This document shows, in pieces, positions 54,846 through 60,000 of a DNA stretch of 60,000 bases. The notes below the pieces were generated by a model. The model was not told the DNA's origin. It ran no database searches and saw only the letters and a program-made list of their open reading frames with translations. The translations under genes were made by a program, and so were the position numbers. The first letter of the stretch is position 1. Each line of letters starts with the position of its first letter. The stretch comes from Phenylobacterium deserti (GTDB taxonomy: Bacteria; Pseudomonadota; Alphaproteobacteria; Caulobacterales; Caulobacteraceae), in assembly GCA_945883235.1 (NCBI GenBank), contig CAMCXF010000013.1, forward strand, positions 1 to 60,000, written 5' to 3'.

Positions 54846-56321
54846 ATGAACCGTCGCCAACTTCTGCAGTCGTTTTCCGGCGTTGCGGCAACGACCATCC
54901 TGACTCCGGAACTGGCCCAGGCCGCCGCCCAGTTGAGCCAGGGCGCAGCCTCCGGGATCAACTGGCAGATCGCCTTTGCCGACCTGGATGCAGACCTGGC
55001 CCGCGCGCCGATGAAGCGCATTCATGGCCGCGCGCCGGAGGGCCTGGCCGGCAGCCTCTATCGCAATGGACCCGGCAAGTTCCATCGGCCCGGCGGGTCC
55101 GTCGATCACTGGTTTGACGGCGACGGCCTGATGCGTGCGTTCCGGGTGTCTGATGGTGCCGCAACCCTGGAGGCGCGCTTCATTGATACGCCCAAGCGCC
55201 GCGTGGAGACCGCCGCCAACGCTGTCGTGCAGCCCGGGTTCGGGACGGCGGGCAAACCGGGGGCTCAGGTCCGCAACGCTGACGATACGAACGCCGGCAA
55301 CATCTCGGTCATGTCGATGGGCGGAGAACTGTGGGCCCTGTGGGAGGCGGGATCGCCTATCGCGATGGACCCCAAGGACCTGTCCACCAAGGGTATCAAG
55401 ACCCTGCGCGAAGACCTGGTGCACATGCCCTATCTGGCGCACCCGAGGCGTGATCCTGGCGGCGATGTCTGGAGCCTGGGCCTTTCGGGCTCACAGGCGA
55501 TTGTCTGGCGGGTGTCGGCGGAGGGGGCCCTGAAGGGCGCGGACATGGTGAAGCTGCCGATGGCCAGCTATGTTCATGACTTCACCGCCACCAAGCGACA
55601 CCTGATCCTGATCCTGCAGCCCTGGGTGCAGGACAGAATGGTGATGCCCTATTCCGACAGCTTCACCTGGCGGCCCGAGATGGGAACCAAGGTGCTGGTA
55701 CTGGACAAGGCCGACCTGACCAAACGGCGGATCTATGAGCTGCCTGCGTTCTTCGCCTTCCACTACGGCTCAGCGTGGGAGGAGACTGACGGGACGCTGC
55801 GGTTTGACGGCTGCCTGACCGGGGACTCAAGGTTCGCCACCGCGAACGGCAAGGCCTTCATGAAGGGAACCTATGTGCCGGAACCGGCCTCGATCCTGAC
55901 CCTGGTCACGCTGCGGCCGGACGGTCGGGTGACGCTGGAGCCCACCGGCGTGACGGCCGAGTTCCCGCGCGTCGACGGGCGGCGGTCAGGCGACACGCGC
56001 CGCTACACGATCCACGCCACCGCCACCGCGCCCAACACCCCACTGTTCCATGGGGTCGCGACCTATGACTGGAAGTCCGGCAAGTCGGACACCTATGACT
56101 TCGGCGCCACCCACCTGATGGAGGAGGCGGTGTTTGTGGCCCGTCCGGGCGGCTCGGACGAACTGGACGGCTGGCTGATGGCGCCCTCGGTCAACATCAA
56201 GGCCAAGGCGACGGAGTTGCATGTGTTTGACGCGCGCCGTGTGGCGGCGGGGCCGATCTGCACCTGGCGGTCGGAGCATTTGCTGCCGGTCAGCCTGCAC
56301 GGGGTGTTTGTGAAGGCGTGA
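54846..56321 (+). CDS. Carotenoid oxygenase family protein, Tat-exported
   Basis: 491 residues. The twin-arginine start (NRRQLLQSFSGVA) suggests export to the periplasm. The four iron-binding His residues are in their usual places: H199 in LAHPRRDP, H244 in YVHDFTAT, H306 in FAFHYGSAWEE and H485 in SLHGVFV. The family cleaves carotenoids, apocarotenoids or stilbenes with non-haem iron. ATG 54846 is preceded by GGAG with 8 bases. Coupled to the DUF2141 gene upstream. Confidence 0.91.
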   Translation: MNRRQLLQSFSGVAATTILTPELAQAAAQLSQGAASGINWQIAFADLDADLARAPMKRIHGRAPEGLAGSLYRNGPGKFHRPGGSVDHWFDGDGLMRAFRVSDGAATLEARFIDTPKRRVETAANAVVQPGFGTAGKPGAQVRNADDTNAGNISVMSMGGELWALWEAGSPIAMDPKDLSTKGIKTLREDLVHMPYLAHPRRDPGGDVWSLGLSGSQAIVWRVSAEGALKGADMVKLPMASYVHDFTATKRHLILILQPWVQDRMVMPYSDSFTWRPEMGTKVLVLDKADLTKRRIYELPAFFAFHYGSAWEETDGTLRFDGCLTGDSRFATANGKAFMKGTYVPEPASILTLVTLRPDGRVTLEPTGVTAEFPRVDGRRSGDTRRYTIHATATAPNTPLFHGVATYDWKSGKSDTYDFGATHLMEEAVFVARPGGSDELDGWLMAPSVNIKAKATELHVFDARRVAAGPICTWRSEHLLPVSLHGVFVKA

Positions 56322-56347
56322 GGGGCTGGTCGCATCGGTCGGTGGTT

Positions 56348-59197
56348 TCAATCACCGACCTTCGCCGCCGGCCTCACCACCAGCTTCCACGCCGCCTCCG
56401 GCTTGAACCACGTCTGAGCGGCGCGTTTGACGTCGGTGGCGGTGACGCGTTCCGTGCCGGGGATCAACTGGCGGATTACGTCGAGGCGGCGCGGGTCGGC
56501 CTGGGTGCCGGAGAGCTCGCCTAGCCAGTAGCCGTTGGTCAGCTGGGCTTTCTGAAGGGCTTCGACGCGTGGCTTTTTGGCGCGGGAGAGTTCGTCGGCC
56601 GAGATGTCCGTCACCGTCAGGTCAGCGGCGATCTTCTGGGTGTCGTCGAAGAAGCTCTGGATCTTGTCCGGTGGCACCTCGACGTTGGCGGCGATATAGC
56701 CCCAGCCCGTCCAGACCAGACTATGCTGGGAGCCGACGGACGGCGAATAGGTGGCCCCCTGTGTCTCGCGCAGCTCATCGGTGAGACGCAGGTTCATGAC
56801 TTCGCGCAGGATGGCGGTGTCGCGCGCGCGCTGGGGGTCGGCCCAGTAGTCGCTGGTGGGCCAGGCGATGTAGCCGACGGCCTGATCGGCCCGGCCCTTA
56901 TGGGTGAGGATCACCGGGTCTTTCGACGGGCGCGCGAAGGCGACCGCGCGTTGGGCCGCGGTCGGCGGCTTTGGCTCCGCGCGGTGGGGCAGGGCGGCGA
57001 AGGTGGCGGCGGTGGCCGCGATGGCCTGATCGACGGTGATGTCGCCGACAATCACGACCTCCAGCGGGCCGGCGGCGAGATCCGACGCCACGGCAGCTTT
57101 GATGCCGCTGACGCTGGCACCGGCGATGTCTTCGCGGCTGGGAAAGGTCCAGCGGCGATCACCGGCGTGCAGCAGCGCCGCCAGATCGCGGGCCATGACG
57201 CCGCCGGTGGTGGATTCGTACTGGTCGTGGGCGGTTTTGTAGGCGGTCTTGACGCGCTGAAACGCCTCGTCGCGCCAGGCGGGTTCGCTGACGAAGGCGG
57301 CCAGGACCTGCAGTTGGGTCGGCAGGTCCTGCGTGCGGGTGCTGCCCGAGAATACCAGCGCGTCGTCGGCGGCACTGAAGCGGCCGCCGTAGACCTTGGC
57401 GGCCAGCGTGCGCTCCATGTCCTCCACGCCGATTTTCTTGAGGCCGCCCTCGATCAGCGCGCTGGCCCCCCAGAGCGGGCTCTGGCGATCCGACGGCAGG
57501 CCCAGCAGGCCCTCACCGACGTTCACGCGCACCAACACCTCGTCGTCTCGGAAGGTGGTCGGCTTGACGCTAAGCCGCGCGCCGTTGGCAAACCGCACAA
57601 AGGTGGTCCCCAGGTCCTTGATCTCCCGTCGCTCGACCACCTTGCCGATGGGCCCAAAGCGCTCGTAGGGCCAGGTGATGCTGGCGTCGGCGAGTGCGGC
57701 GGTCAGCGGCACGGTTTGCGAGGCGGCGAGGGCGGCCAGAATGGCGGGCTCGCCGCCCTCGACCGGCGTCGGCGACGCCATGAACACCAGCGGGCCCTGA
57801 CCCTGAAAGACGGTCTTGAGCGCCGCGTTGACGGTTTCGGCTTTCAAATCCCTCACGGCGGCTTCGAAGGCGACCTGATCGTCGGTTGGGGCGGTGACTA
57901 TGCTGTCGTCGGACAGTGAACCGACAAGGTCATCGGCAAGTTCGCCGGGGCGCCGGGTGGCAGCACCGGCGACGGCGGCCTTCAGGCTGGCGCGGATTTC
58001 GACGATTTCGCGGTCAAGCTCCTGCTGGCGGACGCCGAACTGCACGATCCGGCGCTGTTCCTGCTCCACGGCGGCCAGCGCCTCGCGCCAGCGACCGGGA
58101 TCGGCCGAAACACCGATGGTGGCGATCTCGGCGGCGTTTTCCTGCGGTCCCTTGTAGGCGCCAGCGCCCTGGAACGGGGGATTGGCACCGCGTCCGATGG
58201 CGGAGTACCGGCGGTTCAGGACCGCCAGGCCCAGGTTCTGGATCAGGTCGCTGCGGCGTTTGGCTGTTGTGTCGGGAGACTGGTCAGGGGGGCTGATCCA
58301 GACCACCTGCAGAGTCTGGGTGACTCCCGGGTCTACGACCAGCTTCGCCTCTGCCTGGCGGGGCGCGACGGGGCCGGGGTCGGGCTCCGGCGTTGCGGGC
58401 GCTCTGGCGGTCCATCCGGTGAAGGCCGCCTTGATCCGGACCTCCATGGCATCGACATCGAAATCGCCGACCGCCACGAATACGGCCCGCTCCGGCCGGT
58501 ACCATTGGTCGTAATAGGCCCGGATCGCGCTGGCGGGGGCGGTTTTCAGCACCTCGACCTTACCGATGGGCAGGCGGGTGGGCAGGCGTTGCTCCTTGAG
58601 CATGAACTCTGATCGCGTGGTGAACACCCGATAGCCGGGTGAGGCGCGCGAGCGCTCCTCCGACAGCACAATGCCACGCTCGCGATCTACGGCGGCGGGA
58701 TCAATGGTCAGGTTGAAGGCCGCCTCGCGCAGCAGTTTGATCGAGGTGTCGACCGTCTCGGCATCGGTGCGCGGCAGGTCCAGCTTGTAGATTGTTTCGG
58801 AAAACCCGGTGGAGGCGTTGGTGTCGGCACCGAACGCCAGGCCCAGGCGCTCGAGGATCTTGATCATCTCGCCTTCCTTGACCTCCTTTGATCCGTTGAA
58901 GGCCATATGTTCCAGGAAGTGGGCCAGACCCTGCTGGCCGTCGGTTTCCATCAGGGACCCGGTGTCGAACCACAGGCGCAGGGCGGCCTGACCGGCCGGG
59001 ATCGACTGTTTGCGGATCGCGTACCGCATGCCGTTGGGTAGCGCGCCGAAGCGCACGGCGGGATCGGCTTTCAGGTCGGAAACCGCCTGCGGCCACTGGC
59101 CTACCGCCAATCCAGTGGCGGGTTGGGCCGTCGCTGGCGAAAACGCGAGAAGTAGGGCGGCGGCGAGCGCAGCGGCTGCGCCGAAAGGACGGGTCAT
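56348..59197 (-). CDS. M16 family zinc peptidase (insulinase/pitrilysin type)
   Basis: 949 residues with a signal peptide ending near ATA-Q. The inverted zinc site HFLEH (H93, E96, H97) in LAHFLEHMAFNG is followed by E173 as third ligand. The second half carries the inactive M16-like domain pair as in pitrilysin or long processing peptidases. It degrades peptides in the periplasm. Convergent with the carotenoid oxygenase, 26 bases apart. Confidence 0.93.
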   Translation of the reverse strand: MTRPFGAAAALAAALLLAFSPATAQPATGLAVGQWPQAVSDLKADPAVRFGALPNGMRYAIRKQSIPAGQAALRLWFDTGSLMETDGQQGLAHFLEHMAFNGSKEVKEGEMIKILERLGLAFGADTNASTGFSETIYKLDLPRTDAETVDTSIKLLREAAFNLTIDPAAVDRERGIVLSEERSRASPGYRVFTTRSEFMLKEQRLPTRLPIGKVEVLKTAPASAIRAYYDQWYRPERAVFVAVGDFDVDAMEVRIKAAFTGWTARAPATPEPDPGPVAPRQAEAKLVVDPGVTQTLQVVWISPPDQSPDTTAKRRSDLIQNLGLAVLNRRYSAIGRGANPPFQGAGAYKGPQENAAEIATIGVSADPGRWREALAAVEQEQRRIVQFGVRQQELDREIVEIRASLKAAVAGAATRRPGELADDLVGSLSDDSIVTAPTDDQVAFEAAVRDLKAETVNAALKTVFQGQGPLVFMASPTPVEGGEPAILAALAASQTVPLTAALADASITWPYERFGPIGKVVERREIKDLGTTFVRFANGARLSVKPTTFRDDEVLVRVNVGEGLLGLPSDRQSPLWGASALIEGGLKKIGVEDMERTLAAKVYGGRFSAADDALVFSGSTRTQDLPTQLQVLAAFVSEPAWRDEAFQRVKTAYKTAHDQYESTTGGVMARDLAALLHAGDRRWTFPSREDIAGASVSGIKAAVASDLAAGPLEVVIVGDITVDQAIAATAATFAALPHRAEPKPPTAAQRAVAFARPSKDPVILTHKGRADQAVGYIAWPTSDYWADPQRARDTAILREVMNLRLTDELRETQGATYSPSVGSQHSLVWTGWGYIAANVEVPPDKIQSFFDDTQKIAADLTVTDISADELSRAKKPRVEALQKAQLTNGYWLGELSGTQADPRRLDVIRQLIPGTERVTATDVKRAAQTWFKPEAAWKLVVRPAAKVGD

Positions 59198-59315
59198 TGA
59201 TACTGCCTGATGGGTTCAACTCTGCGGCGCACCATTGCCAAGCTCTATGGCCACGGCAAGGCCGCTTCTTGATGCCTCTCGCGCCAGACACCGACACCGA
59301 CTACATAGCCCTCAG

Positions 59316-60000
59316 ATGACCAAAGACTATTCCGACATAATCTCACCCGGCGCAGGCCGGTCGCAAACGCCCGATGACCCGACGCAACCGCGGCCGCCAG
59401 AGCCGCTGGTCAACGCGCCATGGCCGGTGGTGGTGCTGACGGTGGGGATCATCGTCGCCTATCTGGTTCAGAGCCGGTTTCCGCTGGAGGGTGTGTCCGC
59501 GCTTCTGGGGTTTTCGCCGGCTGAGTTGTTGCAGGGGCATCCGGCGGGGCTGCTCAGCTCGCTATTCGTACACGGCAACTGGGCGCACGCGCTGATGAAT
59601 GCGGCTTTCATCCTCGCCTTCGGGGCCCCGGTGGCGCGTTTCTTTGGGCCAAGGGCCGGCGGGGCTGTCGATTTCTTCCTGTTCTACACTTTTTGCGGGG
59701 TGCTGGCCTGTCTGGGGTTTGCCGCGCTTCACTGGGGGCAGGAGACGTCGCTGATCGGAGCGTCAGGTGCGGCTTCGGGCCTGATGGGCGCGGCGGCGCG
59801 GCTGATTGGCGGCAACGGACGCGTGGGGCCGGTATTTTCCAGAGCCGTGGTCGGCATGGGCGTAGGCTGGCTGATCATCAACATCATCATGGCGTTTGCC
59901 GGCGGACTGGCGGTGCCTGGTGGAGGTTTGGGGGCGGTCGGCTGGGAGGCCCACCTGGCGGGGTTTGCCGCAGGCGTGCTGTTGATCGGTCCCTTCGCCT
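59316..60000 (+). CDS. Rhomboid family intramembrane serine protease (truncated by window edge)
   Basis: The first 228 residues are visible. After a polar N-terminus, six or more membrane helices follow. The nucleophile is S150 in the GASG motif (LIGASGAASGL), HGNWAHALMN is the L1-type segment, and H213 in EAHLAGFAAG is the catalytic His. It cleaves membrane proteins within the bilayer. The ATG at 59316 has no obvious ribosome site. Confidence 0.88.
   Translation, partial: MTKDYSDIISPGAGRSQTPDDPTQPRPPEPLVNAPWPVVVLTVGIIVAYLVQSRFPLEGVSALLGFSPAELLQGHPAGLLSSLFVHGNWAHALMNAAFILAFGAPVARFFGPRAGGAVDFFLFYTFCGVLACLGFAALHWGQETSLIGASGAASGLMGAAARLIGGNGRVGPVFSRAVVGMGVGWLIINIIMAFAGGLAVPGGGLGAVGWEAHLAGFAAGVLLIGPFA

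Noticed and set aside
1..60000. CRISPR array or insertion sequence
   Set aside because: No evenly spaced direct repeats and no transposase or integrase motifs were found in any frame.

Overview
The window is GC-rich chromosomal DNA packed with genes on both strands. It looks like an alphaproteobacterium, most likely Caulobacterales (Caulobacteraceae-like). The clues are two direct-repeat LexA boxes of the alphaproteobacterial form GTTC-N7-GTTC, a PEPxxWA-CTERM protein, a TonB-dependent receptor, many secreted serine and metallo-peptidases, and an acyl-CoA/propionyl-CoA oriented metabolism. The genus cannot be fixed from sequence reading alone. There is no phage, IS element, CRISPR array or rRNA; one tRNA-Leu(UAA) is present.

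Layout. 1-8 kb: truncated TonB-dependent receptor, a small hypothetical protein, a beta-lactamase-fold hydrolase plus a secreted protein of unknown function, DctA-type symporter, lone CheY-like receiver, EthD protein and M28 peptidase. 8-13 kb: PepSY membrane protein, a Cu(I)-type P1B ATPase with YHS and HMBD domains, and a MATE exporter. 13-20 kb: two more paralogues of the unknown secreted family, a minimal GH84 hexosaminidase, a saccharopine-dehydrogenase-like reductase, a PEP-CTERM protein, 3-hydroxybutyrate dehydrogenase and RadC. 20-28 kb: a TPR-like secreted protein, methionine aminopeptidase, SfsA, a lipoprotein, a CinA/MoaB-like protein, SDR plus enoyl-CoA hydratase, an EF-hand protein and an SH3/glycine-zipper protein. 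28-36 kb: tRNA-Leu, acyl-CoA dehydrogenase with a LiuR-like MerR regulator, and a tightly coupled operon of thiolase, a LysM-like 68-residue protein, a 70-residue unknown and an N-acyl-D-amino-acid deacylase; then an esterase-like protein, an N-formylglutamate amidohydrolase family protein and a transglutaminase-like protein. 36-47 kb: a multidomain copper monooxygenase-like lipoprotein, the two methylmalonyl-CoA mutase subunits, nitronate monooxygenase, M1 aminopeptidase and an MFS exporter. 47-51.7 kb: a small accessory patch with an SOS-box promoter, a truncated DNA methyltransferase, a PD-(D/E)XK plus DUF5655 protein, a DUF4160/DUF2442 pair, PhoH with a terminator in its leader, gamma carbonic anhydrase and GC-rich palindromic repeats. 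51.7-60 kb: enoyl-CoA hydratase, GMC oxidoreductase, a DUF2141 plus Tat-exported carotenoid oxygenase pair, an M16 peptidase and a truncated rhomboid protease.

How it fits together. Several genes support breakdown of acyl-CoA, branched or odd-chain substrates: acyl-CoA dehydrogenase, hydratases, thiolase, methylmalonyl-CoA mutase, hydroxybutyrate dehydrogenase, and a regulator resembling LiuR. Others support peptide and amino-acid scavenging (M1, M16, M28, deacylase, formylglutamate hydrolase) and copper handling. The most unusual spots are the SOS-controlled patch at 47.4-49.5 kb, the LexA box shared by radC and a possible 25-residue membrane peptide near 20.1 kb, the possible structured RNA or attenuator in front of phoH, and the LysM-like small protein inside a thiolase operon.
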